DNA of 6,107 bases from Pseudomonadota bacterium (GCA_023428645.1 JAEYXD010000055.1:1-6107); one strand, 5' to 3'; numbered from the stretch's first letter, positions 1-6,107 are shown. Made by a program: numbers and translations. Notes: generated by a model from the sequence alone, not told the origin.

Positions 1-227
1 GTCCACCAGCGCTTGAAGGCCGGCCGCGCCATGACGCTGTGTTGCACGGCGAAGATCGCCAACAAGCCGGCATTGACGAGGACGGCAAGCGGCCAGGGGC
101 TCGCGGGTCCCGAATCGATCGACTTGGGTACCAGCAGGTTGCCGACAAAGCCGACAGCGTATAAAAACGTTACTAAAAACAGGGCGTACATGACGACGCC
201 GTAGATCAAGGCAAGCACTCTGCTCAT
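1..227 (-). CDS. mddA: Methanethiol S-methyltransferase-like membrane protein (NnrU/MddA family), N-terminal part
   Basis: Only the first 75 codons are in the window; the gene runs off the left edge. The ATG is at 227-225 on the minus strand, and a GGAG Shine-Dalgarno (plus-strand 239-236) lies 8 nt before it. The peptide begins MSRVLALIYGVVMYALFLV. It shows one hydrophobic segment at about residues 4-32, a GFVGNLLVPKSIDSG stretch at about 27-41, a second hydrophobic segment at about 47-61, then AVQHSVMARPAFKRWW at about 60-75. The VPKSIDSG and QHSVMARPAFKRWW blocks are what I recall as typical of MddA within the NnrU/isoprenylcysteine-methyltransferase-like membrane family. MddA methylates methanethiol with S-adenosylmethionine to give dimethyl sulfide at the inner membrane. 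The SAM-binding C-terminal part is outside the window, so the exact substrate is inferred; an NnrU-like protein of unknown role is the alternative. It is transcribed divergently from the regulator gene. Its start region includes an AT-rich patch (about 158-182) unlike the GC-rich surroundings. Confidence 0.75.
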   Translation of the reverse strand, partial: MSRVLALIYGVVMYALFLVTFLYAVGFVGNLLVPKSIDSGPASPWPLAVLVNAGLLAIFAVQHSVMARPAFKRWW

Positions 228-232
228 GACAG

Positions 233-263
233 CCACTCCGATGAAAGCCCACTCCGATGAAAG
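233..263. repeat. 15-bp tandem direct repeat duplicating the mddA Shine-Dalgarno region
   Basis: The 15-mer CCACTCCGATGAAAG occurs at 233-247 and again at 249-263, separated by one base. Read on the minus strand, each copy contains CGGAGTGG. The proximal copy places GGAG 8 nt before the methyltransferase ATG, a normal spacing. The distal copy places it 24 nt before the ATG, too far to serve that start directly. It looks like a short tandem duplication in the 5' untranslated region. Confidence 0.8.
236..239 (-). promoter_or_regulatory. Ribosome-binding site of the MddA-like gene
   Basis: GGAG on the minus strand lies 8 nt upstream of the ATG at 227. It supports this start, and the protein homology also begins here. 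It lies inside the proximal copy of the 15-bp tandem repeat. Confidence 0.6.
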
Positions 264-279
264 TATTGGGATCAGCGCG

Positions 280-298
280 GGCGCACGCCGGGTGTGCC
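280..298. repeat. Imperfect inverted repeat in the divergent intergenic region
   Basis: GGCGCAC (280-286) can pair with GTGTGCC (292-298) across a 5-nt loop, giving a 7-bp stem with one G-T wobble. Only three T residues follow on the plus strand, so a terminator call is not supported. It sits between the divergent starts at 227 and 354 and might be an operator-like dyad, but in DNA this GC-rich it could be chance. I see no convincing -35/-10 pair for either gene in this gap. Confidence 0.3.
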
Positions 299-353
299 TT
301 TCGGCCGGCTTGATCGCTTCGAGCTGACGGTGTGACGATGCTGGATCGAAGGC

Positions 354-2396
354 GTGGTCGCAGACATGGGAATAAGCGTGGAAACGCAACGCGCGGGTCG
401 TTCGGCGGAGCAGTCGCGGGTGAGCCTCACGATGCTCGGCCCCATGCGTCTGTCACGTGGCGGCGTCGATGTTCCGTTGCCGAAATCCCGCAAGGTGCGA
501 GCCTTGCTCGCGTTCCTGGCGTTGTCGAACCGCGAAGTGACGCGCAGTCGACTCTGCGAGCTGCTATGGGATGTGCCGAGCGATCCGCGAGGTGAGCTGC
601 GCTGGTGCTTGAGCCGCCTGCGCAGTGTCCTCGATGACGACGATCGGCAGCGCGTCGTGACGCGCGGTGATGCGGTCGCGCTCGATCTGGACGATTGCGA
701 TGTCGACGTGCTGCGGATCACTCGCGCCTCGAATGCGGACCCGGGAGCGCTCGATCTTTCGCGGCTGCTCGCGCTCGCCGCCTTGTTTCGCGGCGAGCTC
801 CTCGAAGACTTGCAGATCGACGACAGCCCGCTGTTCGGGCAATGGTTGGGCGCCGAGCGCCGTCGACTGCGTACCGCGCACGTCAGCGTCTTGCAGACGA
901 TCGTGGACCGGCTGCCGCCCGAAGCGCCCGAAGTGCTCGAACACCTGGCGCGCTGGCTCGAGGTCGATCCGTTCGAGCGCGTCGCGCACGAGCGGCTGTT
1001 GACGGCGCTCGTCCGACAAGGCCGCGTCCGCGAGGCCGAAGCGCACTTGGCCGCGACGATCCGGCTGTTCGAGCTCGAAGGGCTCGAATGGATCGGCATT
1101 CGCGAGGCGTGGCGACGCGCGAAGGACGCGCAGCGCAGCGCCGAACCCCGCGTCCTCTCGGCCGAGCCGCCGCCAGCGTCGGCGCCGCCCGATCCGGCGC
1201 TCACCCGCAGGGCCTCGATTTGCGTGATGCCGTTTCTGGAGCTCGGTCCGGCGGGCACGGCCCGCAGCCGCATCGGCGATGGCCTGGCCGACGACATCAT
1301 CACGCGGCTCGCGAAGCTGCGAACCTTGTTCGTGATCGCGCGCGGCACGGCGTTCTCGCTCGGCGATCGCAACGTGGAGCCGGAGGAGGCGGCGCGGCTG
1401 CTCGGTGTCGATTATCTGGCAAGCGGCACCGTGCAGCGTCGTGAAGGGCGGATCGAGGTGCGGGTGGAGCTGGCCGAAACGCGGCATCCCCGTGTGGTGT
1501 GGGCTGACGATCTCGAGTGTCCGGAGAGCGAGGCGCTCACGGGCCTCGATCGGCTGGGTCATGGCATCGTCGCGTCGATCGCCGAAGAAATCGAAACCGC
1601 GGAGCGCAATCGCGCGATCTTGAAGGCGCCAAGCTCCCTCAACGCGTGGGAAGCCTATCACCGCGGACTGTGGCACTTGTATCGCTTCAACCAGCCCGAC
1701 AACGATCGCGCCGAACACTTCTTTCACGCCTCGGCGCAACTCGACCCCACGTTCGCGCGCGCGCACGCGGGCTTGTCGTTCGTGTATTTCCAGAACGCAT
1801 TCTTGTTTCGCCCGCACGAGCGGCCGGCGCAAGTCGACCTCGCGCTGCAGGCGGCCGGCCAGAGCCTGATGGCGGACGACCGCGATCCGGCGGCCCATTG
1901 GGCGATGGGACGCGCGTTGTGGTTGCGAGGCGAGGAGCGGCAGGCATTGCTCGAGATCGGCACGTCCGTCGATCTGAGCCCGAACTTCGCCATGGGGCAC
2001 TACACGCTGGGATTCGTGCACTCGCAGTCGGGCGACCCGCACGTCGCGCTCGAGTCGGTCGCGCAGTCGCGCGCGTTGAGCCCCTTCGATCCGCTGCTGT
2101 TCGCGATGCTGGCGACTCAGGCATTGGCGCAAGCGCGTCTGGGCAACTACGAGGAGGCCGCGGTCTGGGCGCTCAAGGCCGCGGGCCGGCCGAACGCGCA
2201 CATGCACGTCGTCGCGATCGCGGCTCAGTGCCTTGCGCTCGCGGGACGCATCGAGGAGGCGCGATCGTATACAGCACGCATCCATGCGGCATGGCCCGGC
2301 TATGCGCTCGACGACTTTTTCACGGCCTTTCGCTTTACCGACGATGCCCAGGCGCTGTTTCGACGCGAGGCGAAGAAGATCGGCCTCGCGCGTTGA
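354..2396 (+). CDS. SARP-like transcriptional regulator: winged helix, BTAD, TolB-like domain and TPR repeats
   Basis: A 680-residue predicted cytoplasmic regulator. Residues about 24-115 form an OmpR-type winged helix (VSLTMLGPMRLSRGG, then KVRALLAFLALSNREVTRSRLCELLW and an RLRSVLDD segment), as in SARP/AfsR-type activators. Residues about 118-255 match a bacterial transcriptional activator domain (BTAD), ending in LLTALVRQGRVREAEAHL and a following helix. A Pro/Ala-rich linker (about 262-283) leads to a TolB/FlgO-like domain (about 286-420: VMPFLELG, IGDGLADDIITRLAKL, LLGVDYLASGTVQ). TPR-like repeats fill about 430-650, including the units at 511-543 and 544-577. No membrane segment, ATPase or catalytic domain is visible, so ligand or partner sensing by the TPR/TolB part is inference. 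The start is uncertain: GTG 354, ATG 366 and GTG 378 are all in frame. An in-frame stop at 333-335 bars any earlier start. GTG 378 has GGGA 6 nt upstream, while the other two have poor spacing. The gene ends 67 bp before the symporter on the same strand, so it may regulate that gene. Confidence 0.85.
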   Translation: MVADMGISVETQRAGRSAEQSRVSLTMLGPMRLSRGGVDVPLPKSRKVRALLAFLALSNREVTRSRLCELLWDVPSDPRGELRWCLSRLRSVLDDDDRQRVVTRGDAVALDLDDCDVDVLRITRASNADPGALDLSRLLALAALFRGELLEDLQIDDSPLFGQWLGAERRRLRTAHVSVLQTIVDRLPPEAPEVLEHLARWLEVDPFERVAHERLLTALVRQGRVREAEAHLAATIRLFELEGLEWIGIREAWRRAKDAQRSAEPRVLSAEPPPASAPPDPALTRRASICVMPFLELGPAGTARSRIGDGLADDIITRLAKLRTLFVIARGTAFSLGDRNVEPEEAARLLGVDYLASGTVQRREGRIEVRVELAETRHPRVVWADDLECPESEALTGLDRLGHGIVASIAEEIETAERNRAILKAPSSLNAWEAYHRGLWHLYRFNQPDNDRAEHFFHASAQLDPTFARAHAGLSFVYFQNAFLFRPHERPAQVDLALQAAGQSLMADDRDPAAHWAMGRALWLRGEERQALLEIGTSVDLSPNFAMGHYTLGFVHSQSGDPHVALESVAQSRALSPFDPLLFAMLATQALAQARLGNYEEAAVWALKAAGRPNAHMHVVAIAAQCLALAGRIEEARSYTARIHAAWPGYALDDFFTAFRFTDDAQALFRREAKKIGLAR

Positions 2397-2452
2397 CCGG
2401 CCCAAGTAGCCACTATCCGCGCGCCGTGTCATCCTCGCGCGTCCGCTACCGA

Positions 2453-2458
2453 GGGAGG
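2453..2458 (+). promoter_or_regulatory. Strong ribosome-binding site deciding the GTG start of the symporter
   Basis: GGGAGG ends 5 nt before the GTG at 2464. This near-consensus Shine-Dalgarno fixes the non-ATG start, and the family-typical N-terminus follows at once. Confidence 0.75.
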
Positions 2459-2463
2459 CGTTC

Positions 2464-3987
2464 GTGAGTGAGTTCGTCGTCAGTCTCGATGGTTTCATCT
2501 GGAGCTCGCCGCTCATCTATCTCTGTCTTGGTGCAGGTCTGTACTTCTCCATCCGAACGCGCTTCATGCAGGTGCGGGGCTTTCGGGAGATGCTGCGGCT
2601 GACGACCTCCGGCAAGACCTCCGCCGCGGGAGTGTCCTCGTTCCAGGCGCTCGCGATGTCCCTGTCAGGCCGCATCGGCGTCGGCAACATTGCCGGTATC
2701 GCAACGGCCATCGCCGCCGGTGGGCCGGGCGCGATCTTCTGGATGTGGGCGATGGCGTTCCTGGGCGCGTCCACCTCGTACATCGAGTGCACGCTCGCGC
2801 AGATCTACAAGCAGAAGGACAACCACGGACAATATCGTGGCGGGCCGGCGTACTACTTCGAGCGTGGCCTGGGTCAGCGCTGGTACGCGGTCGCCTTTGC
2901 GATTTCGGCCATCGTCGCGACTGGTTTGCTGCTGCCGACCGTGCAGTCCTACGAGATCGCGAGCAGCGTCGCGAACGCCTGGAGCATTCCGCCGTGGGTC
3001 AGCGGTCTCGCGGTCGTCGCGATGCTGGGTGTCATCATCGTCGGCGGCGTGCGGCGCATCGCGACGTTCGCCGAGATCGTCGTGCCGTTCATGGCGTTCG
3101 GTTACATGCTCATGGCCATCGTCGTCATGGCGCTCAATGCCGAGAAGGTTCCCGAGATGTTCATGTTGATTCTGGACAACGCGTGGAATCCGAACGCGGC
3201 GTTCGGCGGCATCCTCGGGCTCGCGATTCAATGGGGCGTGAAGCGCGGCATCTACGCGAACGAAGCCGGGCAGGGCACGGGACCGCACGCCGCGGCGGCC
3301 GCTGAAGTGTCGCACCCGGCGAAGCAGGGCTACGTCCAGGCATTCTCGATCTACTTCGACACCGCGATCGTCTGCACCTCCACCGCGTTCATCATTCTGA
3401 GCACGGGCGCCTACAACGTGATCCATCCCGAGACGGGCGCCGTGCTCGCGGAGAATCTGCCGCGCGTGGCCGATGCGTCGGGCGCAATGATTCCGACGCC
3501 GGCGGGCTCGAGTTACACGCAAGCGGCGATCGAGTCGGTGTTCACGGGCTTCGGCGCCAGCTTCGTCGCGATCGCCATCCTGTTCTTCGCGTTCACGACG
3601 ATCGTCGCGTACTACTACATGGCGGAGACGAATCTCGAATACATCGCTCGCAGCAAGGCGCCGGCCTGGTCCATGTGGGCGCTGAAGGCCGCGATCATGC
3701 TGGCGGTCGGGTTCGGTGCGGTGTGGAGCTCGGAAGGCGTGTGGGCGCTCGGCAGCATCGGCGTCGGCGTCATGGCGTGGCTGAACGTCATCGGCATTCT
3801 CATCCTGCACAAGCCCGCGCTCGCCGCGCTCAGGGACTACGAGGCGCAGCTCGGGCAAGGGCTCGATCCGACGTTCGATCCAGAGAAGCTCGGCATCGCG
3901 AACGCGGATCTGTGGCGCGACATCCGGCCGCTGGCACCTTCGTCCGCATCGCGGACCGCAACGGATGGGGTGCGCGAGGGCGCGTGA
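2464..3987 (+). CDS. Sodium:amino-acid symporter, AGCS (alanine/glycine:cation symporter) family
   Basis: A complete 507-residue inner-membrane transporter that should import alanine, glycine or a related small amino acid together with Na+. The family is clear from conserved blocks in the usual order: SLSGRIGVGNIAGIATAI (about 67-83), GGPGAIFWMWAMAFLGAS (86-103), ECTLAQIYK (108-116), GQYRGGPAYY (122-131), and GVKRGIYANEAGQGTGPHAA (258-277) with EVSHPAKQG following. About ten to eleven hydrophobic segments are visible, near residues 11-30, 70-108, 143-163, 180-196, 204-224, 243-257, 291-313, 364-385, 404-421 and 428-448. The NEAGQGTGPHA form of the signature is, from memory, shared by a large subgroup of bacterial members. 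The last hydrophobic segment is followed by a polar cytoplasmic tail of about 57 residues (451-507). Translation starts at GTG, supported by GGGAGG 5 nt upstream. The substrate cannot be read from sequence; glutamine-preferring members also exist. The gene follows the SARP-like regulator by 67 bp with no terminator seen, so co-transcription is possible. Confidence 0.95.
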   Translation: MSEFVVSLDGFIWSSPLIYLCLGAGLYFSIRTRFMQVRGFREMLRLTTSGKTSAAGVSSFQALAMSLSGRIGVGNIAGIATAIAAGGPGAIFWMWAMAFLGASTSYIECTLAQIYKQKDNHGQYRGGPAYYFERGLGQRWYAVAFAISAIVATGLLLPTVQSYEIASSVANAWSIPPWVSGLAVVAMLGVIIVGGVRRIATFAEIVVPFMAFGYMLMAIVVMALNAEKVPEMFMLILDNAWNPNAAFGGILGLAIQWGVKRGIYANEAGQGTGPHAAAAAEVSHPAKQGYVQAFSIYFDTAIVCTSTAFIILSTGAYNVIHPETGAVLAENLPRVADASGAMIPTPAGSSYTQAAIESVFTGFGASFVAIAILFFAFTTIVAYYYMAETNLEYIARSKAPAWSMWALKAAIMLAVGFGAVWSSEGVWALGSIGVGVMAWLNVIGILILHKPALAALRDYEAQLGQGLDPTFDPEKLGIANADLWRDIRPLAPSSASRTATDGVREGA

Positions 3988-4033
3988 CCTCAGGGCGGCC
4001 ATCGTCGCTTTCGGCTTTACAAATATGGACTTA

Positions 4034-4064
4034 GGGCGCAGAAGAGCCGTCGTATTCTGCGCCC
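4034..4064. repeat. Perfect 10-bp inverted repeat between the symporter and MFS genes (hairpin or operator candidate)
   Basis: GGGCGCAGAA (4034-4043) is the exact reverse complement of TTCTGCGCCC (4055-4064), with an 11-nt loop. It starts 46 nt after the symporter stop and ends 72 nt before the MFS start. No T-tract follows on either strand, so it is not a standard intrinsic terminator. It may be a degenerate or Rho-assisted terminator of the symporter transcript, an mRNA-stabilising hairpin, or a dyad operator for the MFS gene. An AT-rich stretch (about 4016-4027) lies just upstream, and a weak -10-like TATTCT (4053-4058) overlaps the right arm. Confidence 0.6.
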
Positions 4065-4125
4065 GAATGCACCCCACGCCGCGCGAACCACACGTCCAAG
4101 GACGGGGGCATTCGCAAGCAACGAC

Positions 4126-4130
4126 GGAAG
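4126..4130 (+). promoter_or_regulatory. Ribosome-binding site of the MFS transporter
   Basis: GGAAG ends 6 nt before the ATG at 4137. It is a moderate Shine-Dalgarno and supports this start over later in-frame ones. Confidence 0.5.
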
Positions 4131-4136
4131 CAGCCG

Positions 4137-5486
4137 ATGACGGGCCAGACGCCTAGCAATGCCTCGACGTTCGCGGTGAGCAATGCTTACCGCAGCTACG
4201 TTCTTTTCATTCTGTTCGTGGTCTATGGGCTGAGTTACGTCGATCGGCAGATCCTTTCGATCCTGATGGAGCCGATCCGCAAGGAGTTCGGCTTCGGCGA
4301 CACCGAGCTCGGCCTCTTGAGCGGCGTCGCCTTCGCGATCTTCTACGCGACGCTCGGCATCCCGATCGCCCGCTTCGCCGACCGGCACAGCCGAGTCAAC
4401 ATCATCAGCATCTCGCTGTTGGTGTGGAGCGTCGCGACGGCGCTCACCGGCAAGGCGACCGGGTTCTGGCATTTGTTTCTCGCCCGCGTCGGCGTCGGCG
4501 TTGGCGAAGCGGGTTGCAACCCGTCGGCCTATTCCATCATCAGCGACTACTACCCAGCGAAACAGCGCGCGACCGCGCAATCGATCTATTCGCTCGGCGT
4601 GTATCTGGGCCAGTTCCTCGGGTTCGTGACCGCGGGTTACGTCGCGCACGAATATGGCTGGCGGGCGGCGTTCTACGTCGTTGGCATTCCCGGCATCTTG
4701 ATGGCCATCATCGTCAAGCTGACGTTGCGCGAGCCGCCGCGCGGCTTCTCCGAGCCCGCGGGCTACGCACCGAAGGAACCGCCGAAGGCGATGGCCGTGC
4801 TGACGAAGCTCGGCTCCTTGCCTTCGTTTCGCCATCTGTCCTTGGCGTCCGGTTTGCACGCGTTGGTCGCCTATGGCTTGAACAGCTACTACTCGGCATT
4901 CCTGATGCGCTCGCACGGGATGTCGTTGACGGAAACGAGCAGCGCGCTCGCGGTCATCACGCTGGCTGGCGGCCTTGCCGGCACGTTCCTCGGCGGCAAG
5001 CTGAGCGATGTGTTCGCGCAACGTCACGGCGGCGATCCGCGCTACCAGATGTGGGTGCCGGGATACGCGTTGCTCCTCAACATTCCCGCGTGGCTGCTGG
5101 CACTGCTGCTGCCGAACCAGTACGCATCGATGGCGATGATGATTCCCGCGATCGCGCTCGGCGCGACCTATCTCGGGCCCAGCATCTCGGCCACGCATCA
5201 GCTCGTCGGCGTGCGCGAGCGTGCGGTCAGCGGTGCGCTGCTGCTGTTCGTGCTGAATCTGATCGGCATCGGCGTCGGTCCGATGCTGAGCGGGGTGATC
5301 AGCGATGCCTTGCGCAACAGCATGGTGGCGAACGGCGTCGAGCTCGAAATCGCGCGCGCCGATGGCTTGAAGTACGCCCTGTGCATCATGTCGCTCGCGA
5401 ACGTATGGTCGGCGTATCACTACCTGCGCGCGGCGCGGACGTTGCGCGAGGACATCGCGCGCGGACAGTCGCCGTCCGCGAGTTGA
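4137..5486 (+). CDS. Major facilitator superfamily transporter, spinster-like group
   Basis: A complete 449-residue, 12-TM inner-membrane secondary transporter, of normal length for the family. TM1 is at about 21-43 and contains YGLSYVDRQILSILM. The MFS motif A lies between TM2 and TM3 (GIPIARFADRHSR, 74-86). The TM4 region reads FLARVGVGVGEAGCNPSAYS (114-133) and is followed by SDYYPAKQRATA. These blocks are characteristic of spinster-like (Spns-related) bacterial MFS proteins. A longer cytoplasmic loop (about 197-232, with REPPRGFSE) separates the halves. TM7-TM12 fall near 236-256, 268-287, 306-326, 329-350, 362-387 and 411-430. A second-half motif-A-like segment GGKLSDVFAQRHGGDPR is at 286-302. 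Substrates of bacterial members are mostly unknown, so none is assigned; proton coupling is the family default. It lies 149 bp after the symporter with a hairpin in the gap, and so probably has its own promoter. The tam gene follows 94 bp later. N-terminal residues 1-18 are polar and not conserved-looking. Confidence 0.93.
   Translation: MTGQTPSNASTFAVSNAYRSYVLFILFVVYGLSYVDRQILSILMEPIRKEFGFGDTELGLLSGVAFAIFYATLGIPIARFADRHSRVNIISISLLVWSVATALTGKATGFWHLFLARVGVGVGEAGCNPSAYSIISDYYPAKQRATAQSIYSLGVYLGQFLGFVTAGYVAHEYGWRAAFYVVGIPGILMAIIVKLTLREPPRGFSEPAGYAPKEPPKAMAVLTKLGSLPSFRHLSLASGLHALVAYGLNSYYSAFLMRSHGMSLTETSSALAVITLAGGLAGTFLGGKLSDVFAQRHGGDPRYQMWVPGYALLLNIPAWLLALLLPNQYASMAMMIPAIALGATYLGPSISATHQLVGVRERAVSGALLLFVLNLIGIGVGPMLSGVISDALRNSMVANGVELEIARADGLKYALCIMSLANVWSAYHYLRAARTLREDIARGQSPSAS
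5460..5480. repeat. 7-bp inverted repeat at the 3' end of the MFS gene
   Basis: CGCGGAC (5460-5466) pairs perfectly with GTCCGCG (5474-5480) over a 7-nt loop. It lies within the last codons, 3 nt before the TGA at 5484-5486. No T-tract follows. With the second hairpin at 5514-5543 it could contribute to 3'-end formation or mRNA stability, but a 7-bp GC stem may be chance in this composition. Confidence 0.35.
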
Positions 5487-5513
5487 TCGCGGGCTCGAGT
5501 GCTCTAGCCGCGA

Positions 5514-5543
5514 AGCAATGCCTCGTGGCCATCCGGCATTGCT
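5514..5543. repeat. 9-bp inverted repeat between the MFS gene and tam
   Basis: AGCAATGCC (5514-5522) pairs perfectly with GGCATTGCT (5535-5543) over a 12-nt loop that itself contains the palindrome TGGCCA. It lies 27 nt after the MFS stop and 37 nt before the tam ATG. There is no T-tract, so it is at best a non-canonical terminator. A processing or stability hairpin, or a binding site for a regulator of tam, are alternatives. Confidence 0.5.
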
Positions 5544-5570
5544 GCCAGCAAGTCCGCTCACATTCCTCGC

Positions 5571-5574
5571 GGAG
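5571..5574 (+). promoter_or_regulatory. Ribosome-binding site of tam
   Basis: GGAG (in CGGAGA) ends 6 nt before the ATG at 5581. It supports this start, which also matches the family N-terminus. Confidence 0.6.
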
Positions 5575-5580
5575 ACGAGC

Positions 5581-6107
5581 ATGTCCTGGAATCCGGATCA
5601 ATATTTGAAGTTCGCGCAGCCGCGCTTGCGGCCGGCGCTGGATCTGCTTGCGCGTGTCCCGCTCGATCGGCCGCGCCGCATCTACGATCTGGGTTGCGGC
5701 ACGGGCAATGTCACGCGTCTGCTGCTGGAGCGTTGGCCGGCGGCGGAAGTCACAGGTGTCGATGAGTCCGCGGAGATGCTGGCGAAGGCGGCGGAAGAAT
5801 CGAGTCGCATTCGCTGGGTTCGGCAAAGTCTCGCGCGATGGACGCCGGAGGCGCCGGTCGATCTGATCTTCTCGAACGCCGCACTGCATTGGCTGCCGCA
5901 TCACGAGCGACTGTTGCCCGCGCTCGTCGACGCGCTGGCGCCCGGCGGCGTGCTCGCGGTGCAGATGCCGCAAAATTTCGCAGCACCGTCGCACACGCTG
6001 ATTGACGATACCGTGCGTGCCGGCGTCTGGCGCGACCGGCTCGAGCCTCTGATCACGCCGCCTCCCGTCGCGGAACCGCAGGTGTACTTCACCCTGCTGG
6101 AGTCGCG
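5581..6107 (+). CDS. tam: Trans-aconitate 2-methyltransferase, N-terminal part
   Basis: The first 175 codons of a cytosolic class I SAM-dependent methyltransferase; the family is about 250-260 residues, so roughly the last third lies beyond the right edge. The N-terminus MSWNPDQYLKFAQPRLRPAL, then DLLARVPL, closely resembles E. coli Tam. The SAM-binding motif I is YDLGCGTGN (35-43), and the acidic residue that follows strand 2 is in TGVDESAEM (58-66). The motif DLIFSNAALHWLPHH (94-108) and PGGVLAVQMPQNF (121-133) are also family hallmarks. Tam transfers a methyl group from SAM to trans-aconitate, a spontaneous by-product of cis-aconitate that inhibits aconitase, so it acts as a metabolite-repair or detoxification enzyme next to the TCA cycle. 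The reading frame is open to the window end with no frameshift. It is 94 bp downstream of the MFS gene on the same strand; nothing in the sequence ties the two functionally. Confidence 0.92.
   Translation, partial: MSWNPDQYLKFAQPRLRPALDLLARVPLDRPRRIYDLGCGTGNVTRLLLERWPAAEVTGVDESAEMLAKAAEESSRIRWVRQSLARWTPEAPVDLIFSNAALHWLPHHERLLPALVDALAPGGVLAVQMPQNFAAPSHTLIDDTVRAGVWRDRLEPLITPPPVAEPQVYFTLLES

Noticed and set aside
13..204. Plus-strand 63-codon open frame at the left edge
   Set aside because: It is the antisense of the MddA-like gene, whose minus-strand translation carries family motifs and membrane segments.
241..327. 28-codon plus-strand small open frame (MKAHSDES...) in the divergent gap, a possible leader peptide of the regulator
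   Set aside because: No Shine-Dalgarno before the ATG, no distinctive composition, and the ATG arises from the tandem repeat.
2418..2441. CGCGCG...CGCGCG dyad between the regulator and symporter genes
   Set aside because: Only 6 bp of a self-complementary low-complexity sequence, expected by chance in this GC-rich DNA; no T-tract follows.
564..2516. Long minus-strand open frame (650 codons) opposite the regulator
   Set aside because: Its product is rich in Arg, Gln and Glu with no recognisable domain, and it mirrors a plus-strand gene with clear domains. It is a compositional shadow of GC-rich codon use.
2665..4077. Minus-strand open frame (470 codons) opposite the symporter
   Set aside because: Low-complexity Arg/Asp/His-rich product, antisense to a clear AGCS gene, with no family motifs.
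4017..5582. Minus-strand open frame (521 codons) opposite the MFS gene
   Set aside because: Arg/Gln/His-rich translation without domains, opposite a well-supported MFS protein; a shadow frame.
5386..5994. Minus-strand open frame (202 codons) opposite tam and the preceding gap
   Set aside because: Arg-rich, no domain, and antisense to clear Tam motifs.
1..6107. A possible unified methyltransferase/transporter gene cluster
   Set aside because: The two methyltransferases lie at opposite ends in opposite orientations and act on unrelated substrates (methanethiol and trans-aconitate). Nothing visible links them into one pathway.

Overview
The window comes from a GC-rich bacterial chromosome, most likely a Pseudomonadota member (gamma- or betaproteobacterium-like). 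This rests on codon use, the family mix and the good Shine-Dalgarno sites; no rRNA or other phylogenetic marker is present, so genus is not claimed. It holds five protein genes. Three are complete and two are cut by the window edges. I see no RNA genes, insertion sequences, phage genes or CRISPR arrays.

Layout: (1) At the left edge, on the minus strand, is the first 75 codons of an NnrU/MddA-type membrane methyltransferase (probable methanethiol S-methyltransferase). (2) A 126-bp divergent intergenic region carries a 15-bp tandem repeat that duplicates the methyltransferase's ribosome-binding site, plus a weak GC hairpin. (3) All remaining genes lie on the plus strand. First is a 680-residue SARP-like regulator with a winged-helix DNA-binding domain, a BTAD domain, a TolB/FlgO-like domain and TPR repeats. 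(4) After 67 bp comes a complete AGCS-family sodium:amino-acid symporter with a GTG start and a strong Shine-Dalgarno site. (5) After a 149-bp gap with a perfect 10-bp inverted repeat comes a complete 12-TM MFS transporter of the spinster-like type. (6) After a 94-bp gap with a 9-bp inverted repeat comes the first 175 codons of trans-aconitate 2-methyltransferase (tam), running off the right edge.

Functionally this looks like ordinary chromosomal housekeeping and transport content: amino-acid uptake, a small-molecule exporter or importer, and two SAM-dependent small-molecule methyltransferases at the two ends. The regulator is the only one in view. It sits directly upstream of, and co-oriented with, the symporter, so control of the symporter is a reasonable but unproven guess. 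The two downstream gaps each contain a hairpin without a T-tract, which suggests three separate transcription units or regulated read-through rather than one tight operon. I found no convincing previously undescribed system; the most worthwhile leads are the regulator's architecture and the intergenic inverted repeats.
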